From UBA4742 sp963773335 (lineage in GTDB: Bacteria > Actinomycetota > Acidimicrobiia > Acidimicrobiales > Acidimicrobilacustridaceae): DNA of 64,000 nt. Shown piece after piece: positions 30,492 through 39,427 of the stretch (within the stretch, counting starts at the first letter, position 1; every line of letters starts with the position of its first letter). The stretch lies in contig CAVZAT010000004.1 of NCBI GenBank assembly GCA_963773335.1, positions 744,001 through 808,000 of the forward strand. Direction: 5' to 3'. The notes under the pieces are model-generated. The model was not told where the DNA came from. It did no database searches and worked only from the letters and a program-made list of their open reading frames with translations. The position numbers were made by a program, and so were the translations under genes.

Positions 30492-32096
30492 TCAGCCGGT
30501 GAACGCCGGCTCGCCGGCCACCGGAACCGCCACCGGCTCGGGCAGCACCCCCACCGGGGCCGAGGTGGTGGTCGACGACGGGCCGCTGGCCTGCGACGTC
30601 GTGGTGGGCGCGACGGTGGTGGTGGTCGTGATCGGCGCGGCACCGGGCACCACGGTGATGGACACGGTGGCGGCGCCCGGATCCGCTACCACGGTCAACG
30701 GGCTCACGTTGGGGGCCGACGTGATCGTCCCGCCCGTGACCACCGCATGCCACCCGTCGGGATAGGGGCGGTCGGGCACCTCGACCACCGTGGCCGTGTC
30801 CGAGGCCAGCCGGGCCCGGTTCGGCGCCGCCGTCGACTGGGTGAAGGTCATCGTCCGGGTCGACTCGTCGTAGGCCAGCGAGGTGGGCGTTCCCGCCACC
30901 AACACCGGGTGGGGCCGGATCAGTGCCTCGGCCACCGGCACGCTCAGGTTCGCCCCGCCGGGCGGCGTGGTCAGGTCCCCCACCAGCTCGCCGTCGTAGG
31001 ACCACCAGATCCAGGGGATCAGGGCGCCGTCGTTCTCGTCCACCTGGCGATCGATGTCGGCCTGGCTCTGGGTGGCGCCGAACTCGCTCTCGAGCAGGGC
31101 GCCGCCCGTGCCCGCCGACCAGGTCTCGGCGTTGCTCAACACGTCCGGCTCGCGGCTGGCGTCGAGGGGGTAGGAGTGGAAGGCCATGCCGCTGCGGGCG
31201 TCACCGCCGGGCACCGCGATGTTGGTGCGGGACTGGCCGAAGTTGAACAGCACCCAGGGCTCGGCGAAGGTCAGGTGGTCGTCGCCCGCGCCGCGGATGG
31301 CGCGGTCCATGCGGGCGTAGTACGGATCCAGCCGGTCGTGGTCGAGGGTGGGGCATCCGCCGGCCAGGGTGATGCAGTCGGCGTAGGTCGAGCCGGGCCA
31401 CGGCTCGTTGATCAGGTCGTAGCCCAGCACGCCGTCGTTGGTGGCGAAGCGGTCCGCCAGGGCCGAGAAGATGGCGGCCGCCCGATCCTGGAGGGGCACC
31501 CCGCCGGGACCGACCTGGTCGGTCCAGAAGCTGTCGAAGGCGGCCTGGATGGCCGGGTTGGTCAGGTAGTAGGTGGGGAACGTGGTGTGGGTGTCGGGCG
31601 CCCCGTTGGTCAGCGTCATCCACCCGGGAAAGCCGTCGTCGCCCAGCGTCGGCCCCCAGCCGTCCTGGTGCAGGTCGACCAGCACCAGGATGCCGGCCGC
31701 GGTCAGCTTGTCGACCGTCGACTGGAACGAGTCGAGATACCGCTGGTCGATCACCCCCGGCGTGGGCATCACGTCGGCGGCCACCAGACCCAACCGCACC
31801 ACGTCGAAGCCGTTCTCGGCCAGCCAGGCGATGTCGTCGTCGTCGAAGCCGCGCTGGGCCGGCGATTGCGTGCCCTTGGCCACCAGGTTCACCCCGTGCA
31901 GCAGCACCACCCGACCCTGGCCGTCGGTCAACCAGCGGCCGTCGTGGCCGATCGGCCCGTCGGCGGCCAGATCGGTTGTCCCACCCCCGCGGACCGCGGG
32001 CGCAACCGAGCCCAGGCGGTGGGGCGGCCCGGTCGACACCAGGGCCACACCGGCCAACATCAGGGCGACCACCATGAGCAACGAGCCGCGGTGCAT
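30492..32096 (-). CDS. Secreted GH5 glycoside hydrolase, endoglycoceramidase-like
   Basis: This 534-residue exported enzyme starts with a signal peptide ('SLLMVVALMLAGVALVSTG'). The GH5 barrel shows 'VVLLHGVNLVAKG', 'DVVRLGLVAADVMPTPGVID', 'VDLHQDGW', the acid/base Glu in 'YDLINEPWPG' and the nucleophile Glu in 'ALLESEFGAT'. The C-terminal beta domain ('VAGTPTSLAYDESTRTMTF') is that of endoglycoceramidases, which cut glycosphingolipids. A Thr/Pro-rich linker leads to the final 'VAGEPAFTG', a sorting-signal-like motif with no membrane anchor after it. ATG 32096 begins MHRGSLLMV. Confidence 0.82.
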   Translation of the reverse strand: MHRGSLLMVVALMLAGVALVSTGPPHRLGSVAPAVRGGGTTDLAADGPIGHDGRWLTDGQGRVVLLHGVNLVAKGTQSPAQRGFDDDDIAWLAENGFDVVRLGLVAADVMPTPGVIDQRYLDSFQSTVDKLTAAGILVLVDLHQDGWGPTLGDDGFPGWMTLTNGAPDTHTTFPTYYLTNPAIQAAFDSFWTDQVGPGGVPLQDRAAAIFSALADRFATNDGVLGYDLINEPWPGSTYADCITLAGGCPTLDHDRLDPYYARMDRAIRGAGDDHLTFAEPWVLFNFGQSRTNIAVPGGDARSGMAFHSYPLDASREPDVLSNAETWSAGTGGALLESEFGATQSQADIDRQVDENDGALIPWIWWSYDGELVGDLTTPPGGANLSVPVAEALIRPHPVLVAGTPTSLAYDESTRTMTFTQSTAAPNRARLASDTATVVEVPDRPYPDGWHAVVTGGTITSAPNVSPLTVVADPGAATVSITVVPGAAPITTTTTVAPTTTSQASGPSSTTTSAPVGVLPEPVAVPVAGEPAFTG

Positions 32097-32262
32097 GTGT
32101 GAAGTCCCCCTTCGTCCCCCTCCGGCGAGCAGGGCTGCGCCTGGATCCCGTCGGCCTGTCGGCTCAGTCTGGGGTCCTGAGTGGCTGGGCGCCACTCGGT
32201 GGGTCACCCGGCACCCGCTGGAGGCCGACCGGCGCCGGGGCCGGGGTCGACAGAATGGGGTG

Positions 32263-32530
32263 ATGGAACGCATCCACGTGACCGCCAGCCGCACGGCCAC
32301 CGTGGGGGGGCGAGCTGGTCCACACCGACAGCCTCGGGTCCGAACAACCCATCCGTCCGGGCCAGCTGAACCTCATGACCGCGGGCCGGGGCGTGGCCCA
32401 CGCCGAGGACGGCCGCGGCCTGGCGGCACCCACCATCCACGGCGTGCAGCTCTGGGTGGCCCAGCCCGATGGCACGCGGGACGGCGAGGCGGCCTTCGAG
32501 CACCACGGCGAGCTGCCGGGAGAGCCGGTC
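32263..32530 (+). pseudogene. Pirin-like gene remnant with internal deletion
   Basis: The first 16 codons read 'MERIHVTASRTATVGG'. At the G7 run (32304-32310) the frame changes to 'ELVHTDSLGSEQPIRPGQLN', 'LMTAGRGVAHAEDGRG', 'TIHGVQLWVAQPDGTRDGEA', 'FEHHGELPG', unmistakable pirin sequence. The approximately 50-residue segment that normally holds the HxH iron ligands (GPHPHIG region) is absent, and the C-terminal half is replaced by the end of the convergent DinB-like gene. It cannot encode an active pirin. Confidence 0.72.
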
Positions 32531-33098
32531 AGCTGGTCATCCCGCCCAGGCCCACCAGACCTCGGGCCAACTCGATCTCGCCCATGTGACGCAGCCCGTG
32601 CTGGTAGAGCCAGCACTCGGTGGCGTCGAGCACGGTGATGCCATGGTCGGGAGCGGCCACCCGGGCGCTGTAGGTCGAGGCGATCTGGGGCGGGAAGGGC
32701 CGTTCGATCACCACCCGCACCAACTCGGCCGGATCCAGCTGGGCCAGCCAGGCCTCCGTGCGGTCGAACACCTGCCGCTGGTAGGACTTGAAGGCCTCGT
32801 AGTCGCCGATGCGCTGGGCCACCATCTCCTCCACGGTGCGGTGCTTGCCGTGGTCGTTGATCGTGAGCTGGACCTTGTCCTGCCAGGACTCGTCCCACAC
32901 GGGCATGGCGCCGGTGATCAACATGAAGGACGTGTCCTCCATGTTCGTGTAGTGGAACAACGAGAAGGCGATGGGCAACACGCCCTCGCGCTCGAAGTGG
33001 TTGACGTGCTCGAGGCCCATCGTGTCCACGGCCTGGTAGTAGAGCGAGTGCATGGCGGCCATTCGCCGCTGCAAGGAGTCCAGGATCAGTTCGGTCAC
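32529..33098 (-). CDS. DinB-like protein
   Basis: This 189-residue protein is an all-helical bundle ('RRMAAMHSLYYQAVDTMGLE', 'FSLFHYTNMEDTSFMLITGA', 'YEAFKSYQRQVFDRTEAWLA', 'TECWLYQHGLRHMGEIELAR') with His residues at the positions where DinB/YfiT proteins bind metal ('HYTNMED', 'HGLRHMGE'). Members act as thiol-dependent metalloenzymes or damage-inducible proteins of unclear role. GTG 33098 (VTELILDSLQ) is preferred over an upstream ATG extension without similarity. Its 3' end abuts the pirin remnant, marking a rearrangement joint. Confidence 0.7.
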   Translation of the reverse strand: MTELILDSLQRRMAAMHSLYYQAVDTMGLEHVNHFEREGVLPIAFSLFHYTNMEDTSFMLITGAMPVWDESWQDKVQLTINDHGKHRTVEEMVAQRIGDYEAFKSYQRQVFDRTEAWLAQLDPAELVRVVIERPFPPQIASTYSARVAAPDHGITVLDATECWLYQHGLRHMGEIELARGLVGLGGMTS

Positions 33099-33224
33099 GG
33101 CACCTCGATCAGGTGGATGAGGCAGGCGGACCAGGCAGGTCGCGCTCTCGTTCAGCCTAAGTTCTGTCAGCGATGCTGTCAATTCATTCCGGCCTGGCCT
33201 CGCGGGGCGGTGGCCGGGCCTGGC

Positions 33225-34283
33225 TCAGCCACCCAGCTTGCCGGCCTGGGCCGGGGTGACCCGACCCGCGTCGACCAGACCCTGGATCGCGGCGGCCAGG
33301 GTGAGTCGGGGATCACGCCACATCACCCCCAGCTCCTCATGGGTGCGGTCATCGTCGGTGCGAACCCAGCCCGTGAGGATCTCCATGGCCTCGCCGGTGA
33401 AGATGGTGTCGATGGGCACGTATCGGCCCAGCGCATCCACCGCCCGACCGAGGCCGCGCAGGGCCGCGGCCGACGACGCCACCACCGGCATCCGCCGTCC
33501 GGTCAGCTCCCGGTAGATGACCCCCAGCTCAGCCATGGTCATGAACGTTCCGCCGCACATGTAGCGCCGCGGACCCTGTCCGGGGCGCAGCGCGGCCAGG
33601 TGCACGGCGGCCAGGTCCCGCACGTCCACGATCGACCAACCGGCGCGGGGCAGCGGCAACCAGCCCATCTGCAAGTTGGTGGCCACCGCGGCCGACACCT
33701 CGCCCGCGGCCTGGCCCGCGGGCGGTCCCATGGCCGAGCCCGGGTAGGTGATGACGATGGGCGCACCCTCGTCCTGGCGCTGGCGCACCCAGGCCTCGGC
33801 CAGCGCCTTGGATCGCCCGTAGGCGCTGGACAGCTCGGCCGGTGCCAAGTCGGTGTGCAGCGATGTCAGGCCACGCCGGAAGAGCGAGGCGGTGCTGGAC
33901 ACATAGACGACCGGATCGAGAGACCGGGCCAGCGCCGCCTCCACCACGATCCGGGTGCCCTCGGGGTTGGCAGCCAGGACCTCGGCCGCCCGGGCCTTCT
34001 CCAACGACACCACGGCCGCCGAGTGGACCAGGGCCGCGGCGCCGTCGAGAGCCCGGCCCACGGCGTCGGGATCACCCATGTCGCCGATCACCAGATCCAG
34101 GTCCCGGGCGGTCACCCCGAGCGGCCCGAGGGTGCGCGCCACCCGGTCCGGGTCGCGCACCAGGGCGGTGACCGGGTGGCCCGCCTCCAGCAGGGCGAGG
34201 GTGGTGTGGGCGCCTATGAACCCGGTGGCCCCGGTGACCGCCACCCGGGCGCGAGCCGACCCCGGACTGGCCCCTTCAGTCAA
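33225..34283 (-). CDS. NAD-dependent epimerase/dehydratase (extended SDR)
   Basis: This 352-residue Rossmann enzyme has the dinucleotide motif 'VAVTGATGFIGAHTTLALLE' and 'GDMGDPDAVGRALDGAAALV'. The catalytic Ser is in 'VYVSSTASLFRRG' and YxxxK in 'SSAYGRSKALAEAW'. The C-terminal part ('FMTMAELGVIYRELTGRRMP') is like dihydroflavonol-4-reductase or 3-beta-HSD relatives. TTG 34283 is used because it overlaps the SnoaL stop by eight bases; a GTG at the Rossmann strand is an alternative. Substrate unknown; it is coupled to the SnoaL-like gene. Confidence 0.83.
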   Translation of the reverse strand: MTEGASPGSARARVAVTGATGFIGAHTTLALLEAGHPVTALVRDPDRVARTLGPLGVTARDLDLVIGDMGDPDAVGRALDGAAALVHSAAVVSLEKARAAEVLAANPEGTRIVVEAALARSLDPVVYVSSTASLFRRGLTSLHTDLAPAELSSAYGRSKALAEAWVRQRQDEGAPIVITYPGSAMGPPAGQAAGEVSAAVATNLQMGWLPLPRAGWSIVDVRDLAAVHLAALRPGQGPRRYMCGGTFMTMAELGVIYRELTGRRMPVVASSAAALRGLGRAVDALGRYVPIDTIFTGEAMEILTGWVRTDDDRTHEELGVMWRDPRLTLAAAIQGLVDAGRVTPAQAGKLGG

Positions 34284-34764
34284 GGCTGGCCTCGGCGGGG
34301 AACGCGAACCCGGCCTCGGCGCCGGTGCGCGCCAGCGACTGATAGGCCCGATCCGCGAACCACCAGGCCCCGTCGGCGCGGCGGTAGGTGTCGTGGTAGA
34401 CGCCGTAGGTGTGCGACCAGGCCGCGGTCTCGCGATCCTGGCGCATCTCGGTGATGAAGACCCGGCCCCGGGCCCGATCCGGGTCCCCGCCCGCACCCAC
34501 GTTGATCCGGGCGTTGAGCACGGCCAGTTCGAAGAACCCGAACCGCTCGATGGCGGCGCCGATGAACCGGCCGACGGCGTCTGGACCGGTCAGCTCGATG
34601 GGTTCGGCCGTGACCCGGTCGATCACCACTCGGGCGTCGGGGCGGAACACCTCGGCCAGTTCGGGCCACTGGCGCCGATTGACCACGTCGACGTAGCGGG
34701 CCAGGAGGCGGTTGACGTCCACCCAGTCGAGCGCCTCGTCGCGTCGGTCGCTGGGGTCGCTCAT
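34276..34764 (-). CDS. SnoaL/NTF2-like protein
   Basis: This 162-residue protein has the cone-shaped NTF2 fold pattern: 'DWVDVNRLLARYVDVVNRRQ' helix, 'WPELAEVFRPDARVVIDR' and the late strands 'RGRVFITEMRQDRETAAWSH' + 'TYGVYHDTYRRADGAWWFAD'. Family members include polyketide cyclases, steroid isomerases and hydratases, or serve as carriers. Eight-base overlap with the downstream epimerase suggests a two-step conversion of a shared substrate. ATG 34764 (MSDPSDRRDEALDW). Confidence 0.82.
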   Translation of the reverse strand: MSDPSDRRDEALDWVDVNRLLARYVDVVNRRQWPELAEVFRPDARVVIDRVTAEPIELTGPDAVGRFIGAAIERFGFFELAVLNARINVGAGGDPDRARGRVFITEMRQDRETAAWSHTYGVYHDTYRRADGAWWFADRAYQSLARTGAEAGFAFPAEASLD

Positions 34765-34813
34765 CCTGGCCTCGGGGCCAGGTGCGGGCAGGCGCGGCTC
34801 CACGTGGCGCCGA

Positions 34814-35611
34814 TCAGTCCTGGTCCAGGAAGTCGAGCACCTCGGGCAGGGCGCCGGGGTCCTGGCCGAAGAAGGCGTGGCCTCCTTCGAAGACGCGCAC
34901 CGTGGCATCCGGGACCCGATCGGCGATGGCCCGCCCGTTGGCCTCGGGCGCGATGCCGTCGAAGCGCCCGCAGGCCACCAGGGTCGGGCAGGTGATCCGG
35001 TGCAGGCGGTCGGTCACGTCGTGATGGCTGCGGGCCTCGAGCTGGGCGGCCTCGCCGCGCCGCTGCGCCGCGGACCTGGGCGCGGATCCTCGGGCGGCCA
35101 TGCCCTGGGCGATGGCCCGGTCCAGGTCGTGGTCGGCCAGCCACTCGGGCGTGAAGCGCGAGTCGAGGATGCGCATGGACACCTCGGCTCGTTCGTCGTC
35201 GGGAAGGTCGGCCAGCTCGTGCAACGGGTAGGAGGCACCGCCGGCACCGCCGGGTGACGTGCACAACAGGGCCAGGCGCTCCACCCGCTCGGGCCAGGTC
35301 ACGGCCAGCTCCTGGGCCACCATGCCCCCGAAGCTGACGCCCACCACCCGGCAGCGGTCCCAGCCCACGGCGTCGAGCAGCCCACCCGCATCCGCCGCGT
35401 AGTCGGCCATGGTGTAGGGCCCGGGCGGCACGGCGGTGCGGCCCATCCCCCGCTGGTCGTGCGCCACCACGTCGAAGCGGCGCCGGAACGGGTCGACCAG
35501 GAACCCGGTGGTGGCCAGCGTGGTCCCTGATCCGTTGCAGAACAGCAGCCGCCGGCCCGAGCCGTCCCGCTCGTAGTAGAGCTCGATCCCGTTGACCTCG
35601 ATGGTGGGCAC
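34814..35611 (-). CDS. Alpha/beta hydrolase
   Basis: This 265-residue protein has an oxyanion region near 'LLFCNGSGTTL', 'VAHDQRGMGRTAVP', the nucleophile Ser in 'VVGVSFGGMVAQEL', the acid in 'VACGRFDGIAP' and the catalytic His in 'VFEGGHAFFGQDP'. The length and cap region fit small esterases, lactonases or haloperoxidase-like enzymes. It may form an operon with the following SnoaL-like and epimerase genes, 49 bases downstream. Confidence 0.88.
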   Translation of the reverse strand: MPTIEVNGIELYYERDGSGRRLLFCNGSGTTLATTGFLVDPFRRRFDVVAHDQRGMGRTAVPPGPYTMADYAADAGGLLDAVGWDRCRVVGVSFGGMVAQELAVTWPERVERLALLCTSPGGAGGASYPLHELADLPDDERAEVSMRILDSRFTPEWLADHDLDRAIAQGMAARGSAPRSAAQRRGEAAQLEARSHHDVTDRLHRITCPTLVACGRFDGIAPEANGRAIADRVPDATVRVFEGGHAFFGQDPGALPEVLDFLDQD

Positions 35612-35620
35612 CCCGCCACC

Positions 35621-36917
35621 CTAGGGAACTCGGATCGTGGCCGCCTCGAGCCCCCGCAGCCGGGCCAGTCCCCGAGCCTCGTCCTCGAGGGCCGCCCGGG
35701 TGGCCCGGCTCAAGCGCCCGAACGGCTCGACGGTCACCTCCAGCCTGCAATCGGGAGCGTGACCGTCGCCGGTGGATGACCTGGTCGACCTGCCCGACCT
35801 CGTCGCCTTCTCCGACTTGGCGGACCGGGTCTGCCTGGCCCGCCAGATCCCGGCCACCTCACCGTCGACCAGCAGGGCACCCGGGCTGGCCAGGACCTTC
35901 CACAAGGCCCGGCGATGGCCAGGGTCGGGTACCAGCAGGTCTCGATCGCGGGTCTGCAGGTACGGGTCCGAAGCCGGCACCAGCCGCACCATCTCGGGCG
36001 GCGGGGCGTCAGCCACCTCGGCCACGTCGGTCTCGGCCATCCAACGGTCCTTGCCCGCCACCCGCACGGCGACCAGTCCGTCGGGCCAGTCCCCCAGCCA
36101 CCGCCCCGGCCCGGCGCCGGAGCCGGAGCCGATGGCCTTGGCCGTGGTGCCCAGGAACCCAGCGGCCTCGACCACGGTGGCCGGCCCCAGGAGCCGCAGG
36201 TAGGCCGACACCAACCGGTCCGTGCCCGTCGGCGCGATCCAGCACCCCAGGCCACCGGCTGACCGGCTCGAAGGTGAGCGGAGTTCGGCCCGGCACGATT
36301 CGAGCGCCGGCCGGGAGGGCGCCGAGGCGGAACAGCAGGTCGTTGACGTGGGTGCTCTGGCAGCCTCGACACCACTCGGGCACCCCGTCGGGCAGGCGTT
36401 CGGTCACCGCCGCGCTGACCTCGCCCTTGGTCAGGCCCTTCGACCCGGACCCGCTCAGCACGGACCGCCAGGCCTCAGCCACCAGCGTCAGTCCCTCCAG
36501 CGGCGCGATCCCGGCCGCGACCAGCCGGGTGGCGCCGCGACCCATCCGAGCCCGGGCGTCGGCGTCGGACCAGGGCCACAACGCCTGGGCCAGCTCGACC
36601 AAGTCGTCGGCGCGGTGCAGGTGGGGCGACCCCCGGTGTGACCACACCATCGCCAGCGGATCCGCCCCGCCGAACAGCGGATCGGGCGCGGACATCTCCC
36701 CGGCGTCCGACGGCTCGAGCAGGCCCGCCGACTCGGGCAGCCGGGCAGCCAGGGCCTGACGAGCGGCACCCACCGGGGTGTCCTGCACCCCGAGGTCGAA
36801 CACGGCCAGATCCGCCGGTCGGTCCACTCGGCGATCGAACTCGTGGACGTGGACGCGATGAGCCAGCACCTGCTGGCGACCGAGCTCGACCGACACGCGA
36901 ACGCCGGAGGCGCTCAC
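35621..36917 (-). CDS. Winged-helix DNA-binding protein (HTH_42 family), one-base frameshift
   Basis: Repaired length is about 431 residues. The N-terminal part ends 'GLTKGEVSAAVTERLPDG', 'WCRGCQSTHVNDLLFRLGAL', 'LTFEPVSRW'. An extra base near 36246-36256 then hides 'LGCWIAPTGTDRL', followed by 'VSAYLRLLGPATVVEAAGFL', 'LVPASDPYLQTRDRDLLVPD', 'ALWKVLASPGALLVDGEVAG' and 'WRARQ'. This is the PF06224 winged-helix family, whose members include the interstrand-crosslink glycosylase AlkX/YcaQ type. GTG 36917 starts one base after the CFA synthase stop, so the two are co-translated. Confidence 0.75.
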
Positions 36918-36918
36918 C

Positions 36919-38316
36919 TCATATCAGCACGACGGGATCGTCCGAGCCGGCGCCCCAGCGGCCGAGGGCAAGACGGTCCCACCGTGGTCGCAACGGCATC
37001 CCCGAACGTCCCTGATCGAGCTTGACGCCCAGCACCTGGTGGATGGCCGTGGCACCGTCCTCGAAGTTCACGGCGCAACCCGCCAGGTACAGACGCCAGA
37101 TGCGGGCCCGGGCCTGGCCCACCCGCTCGACGGCCACGTCCCAACCCGCCTCCAGGTTGGCGACCCAGGCCCGCAGGGTGAGGGCGTAGTGCTCGCGCAG
37201 ATCCTCGACGTGTCGAGCCTCGAACCCCGAAGACTGCAGCTCGGTGACCACCGAACCCACCTCGATGAGCTCGCCGTCGGGGAACACGTAGCGGCCCATG
37301 AAGCCCCGCGGGTTGATTCGCTCGCCCTCGTTGGGCGGCCGGCTGATGGCGTGGTTGAGCAGCCGGCCACCAGGGCGCAGGAGGTCGTACAGACCCCGGA
37401 AGTACTGGCGCAGGCGAGCCCGGCCGACGTGTTCGAACATGCCGATGGAGCTGATGGCGTCGAAGGGCCCATCGTGGACGTCGCGGTAGTCCTGCAGCCG
37501 GATCTCGACTCGGTCGGACAGACCCTCGGCCTCGACCCGGGCCCGGGCCCAGCGTGCCTGCTCGGCCGACACGGTGATGCCCACGGCCTCGACCCCGTAG
37601 TTGCGGGCCGCGTGGCGCACCATCCCACCCCACCCGCAGCCGACGTCGAGCAGCCGCATGCCCGCCTCCAGGCCGAGCTTGCGACAGATCAGCTCGTACT
37701 TGGCCTGCTGGGCGTCGTCCAGCCCCGCAGGGTCGGGCGAGCCCTCGGCCGCCAGGGCACCAGGGTCGTCCCACACCGCGCAGGAGTAGGTCATGGTGGG
37801 GCCCAGCAGGAGCTCGTAGAACTCGTTGCTGACGTCGTAGTGGTGCGAGACGGCGGTGGCGTCGCGCGAGATCGAGTGCAGCCGCCCCTTCGGTCGCATC
37901 TCCTCGGGGGGCGGCGGCAATGGCCGCAGCACCGAAGGCCCCCCGATCCGGAGGATGTCGAGGACTTCACGCCAGCCGATGCGGGCGCCTTCGAACCGGC
38001 GGCGCACCCCTAGCGCGGCAAAGATGTCGCCCTCGAAATCGATGTCGCCGGCCACGTAGGCCCGGGCCAGGCCCAACTCCCCTGGCGCGGTGACGATGCG
38101 GCGCAATGCATCCGGGGACCGGACGATCAGCGTGGCCTCGGGGTCGGGCGGACCCAGCCGGGTGCCGTCATAGGCCTCGAACCCGATCGGCAGGTCCTCG
38201 CCCAGCAGCGATTCGATCAGGGGCGCCAGCGGCCCCCGTCGGGTGGTGGAGTGAGCCAAGTGATCGGGCTGGCCAACGCGCTTGCCGGCCCGTCCTCGTG
38301 CTTCCACGATGGACAT
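36919..38316 (-). CDS. cfa: Cyclopropane-fatty-acyl-phospholipid synthase family methyltransferase
   Basis: This 465-residue protein has an N-terminal lipid-binding region ('RRIVTAPGELGLARAYVAGD' is typical) and 'VSHHYDVSNEFYELLLGPTM' + 'TYSCAVW'. The SAM motif is 'LLDVGCGWGGMVRHAA', with 'GITVSAEQARWARARV', 'DAISSIGMFEHVG' (catalytic Glu region) and the C-terminal 'YLAGCAVNFEDGATAIHQVL'. It adds a methylene or methyl group to unsaturated phospholipid acyl chains in the membrane. ATG 38316 gives MSIVEARGRAG. Confidence 0.92.
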   Translation of the reverse strand: MSIVEARGRAGKRVGQPDHLAHSTTRRGPLAPLIESLLGEDLPIGFEAYDGTRLGPPDPEATLIVRSPDALRRIVTAPGELGLARAYVAGDIDFEGDIFAALGVRRRFEGARIGWREVLDILRIGGPSVLRPLPPPPEEMRPKGRLHSISRDATAVSHHYDVSNEFYELLLGPTMTYSCAVWDDPGALAAEGSPDPAGLDDAQQAKYELICRKLGLEAGMRLLDVGCGWGGMVRHAARNYGVEAVGITVSAEQARWARARVEAEGLSDRVEIRLQDYRDVHDGPFDAISSIGMFEHVGRARLRQYFRGLYDLLRPGGRLLNHAISRPPNEGERINPRGFMGRYVFPDGELIEVGSVVTELQSSGFEARHVEDLREHYALTLRAWVANLEAGWDVAVERVGQARARIWRLYLAGCAVNFEDGATAIHQVLGVKLDQGRSGMPLRPRWDRLALGRWGAGSDDPVVLI

Positions 38317-38401
38317 ACAGGTCAGATTACCCAGCAACCCCGTCTCTGAGAACCCCATCTTTTCGCCGGGCCGGCAGTCCGGCGGGGCCCGGCCCGGACG
38401 A

Positions 38402-39346
38402 TCAGCGTCGGTTGAGCAGGGCCAGCAGGCGCAGGATCTCGAGGTAGAGCCAGACCAGCGCGATCATGAGCCCGAACGCGCCGTACCACTCCATGTAGCT
38501 GGGGGCGCCGGCCACGATGGCCCGCTCGATGAAGTCGAAGTTGAGCATCAGGTTCATCGAGGCCACGATCACGATGACCACCGACAGGCCGATGCCGAGC
38601 AGCGTGGGCTGGTTGATGAACGCCACGTTGCCGGTGATCATCTGGGCCACGAACGACACCAGGTACAGCACGATGATGCCGACCATGGCGAAGATGGTGA
38701 TGCGCCGGAACCGGTCGGTGACCTTGACCAGGCGGGTGGCGTACAGGAACAACATGGTGGCGAACACGGCCAGGGTGGCCAGCACGGCCTGGAGCACGAT
38801 GCCGTTGAACTGGGCGTTGTAGGCCGACGAGATGGCGCCGAGCACGACGCCTTCGGCCGCCGCGTAGAAGACCCCGGAGATGCGGGCCAGCTTGGGCTTG
38901 AAGATGGTGAGGAAGGCCAGTCCCAGCGCCACCAGCCCGGCGATCCAGATCCAGGCCGGGATGTTGATGGCATAGGAGGTGGGCGCCGTGAGCGTGGCGG
39001 GGATCACCGTGGTGTGGACGGCGTTCCAGCCGAACCAACCCCCCACCAACAGCACGGCGAACAGCACCAGGGTGGCGGTGAAGGTGCCGCCGGCGGTCAT
39101 GGGCTTGGCCCCAGCGGTCTCGAAGGGCGGCATGGCCGATTGACGGCGCAAGCCGCCCGCGCCGGTGGGCGGCGCGGCGCCGAATCCGGAGGCCTGACCT
39201 GCGGGTGCGCCGCCGTATCCGGCGGGCGGGGTGGGGGCCGCGGTGCCGGCTGCGGGCCCGGTGGGCGAAGCCCACCCGGCTTGGGCGTCGTCGCCCATCT
39301 CCTTGTCGAACACGCGCTCGTTCAGAGCGGGGTTGGCGAACGGCAT
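38402..39346 (-). CDS. Bax inhibitor-1/YccA family membrane protein
   Basis: This 314-residue protein has a Gly/Pro/Ala-rich cytoplasmic N-terminus of about 85 residues, then seven hydrophobic helices. The seventh ends 'FGLMIALVWLYLEILRLLAL' as in actinobacterial Bax1-I proteins. 'FYAAAEGVVLGAISSAYNAQ' and 'MNLMLNFDFIERAIVAGAPS' (the D-F-I-E stretch) are the most conserved parts. The family includes pH-dependent calcium leak channels; function in bacteria is largely unassigned. Begins MPFANPALNERVF, the usual actinobacterial start. Confidence 0.9.
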   Translation of the reverse strand: MPFANPALNERVFDKEMGDDAQAGWASPTGPAAGTAAPTPPAGYGGAPAGQASGFGAAPPTGAGGLRRQSAMPPFETAGAKPMTAGGTFTATLVLFAVLLVGGWFGWNAVHTTVIPATLTAPTSYAINIPAWIWIAGLVALGLAFLTIFKPKLARISGVFYAAAEGVVLGAISSAYNAQFNGIVLQAVLATLAVFATMLFLYATRLVKVTDRFRRITIFAMVGIIVLYLVSFVAQMITGNVAFINQPTLLGIGLSVVIVIVASMNLMLNFDFIERAIVAGAPSYMEWYGAFGLMIALVWLYLEILRLLALLNRR

Positions 39347-39427
39347 GGTTGCTCCTGGGGGCTGGGATGCGATCGCCGGCGGCTCCTCGGCGGAGCGCTG
39401 GCCATCGATGATTCGAACTCCTCCAGG

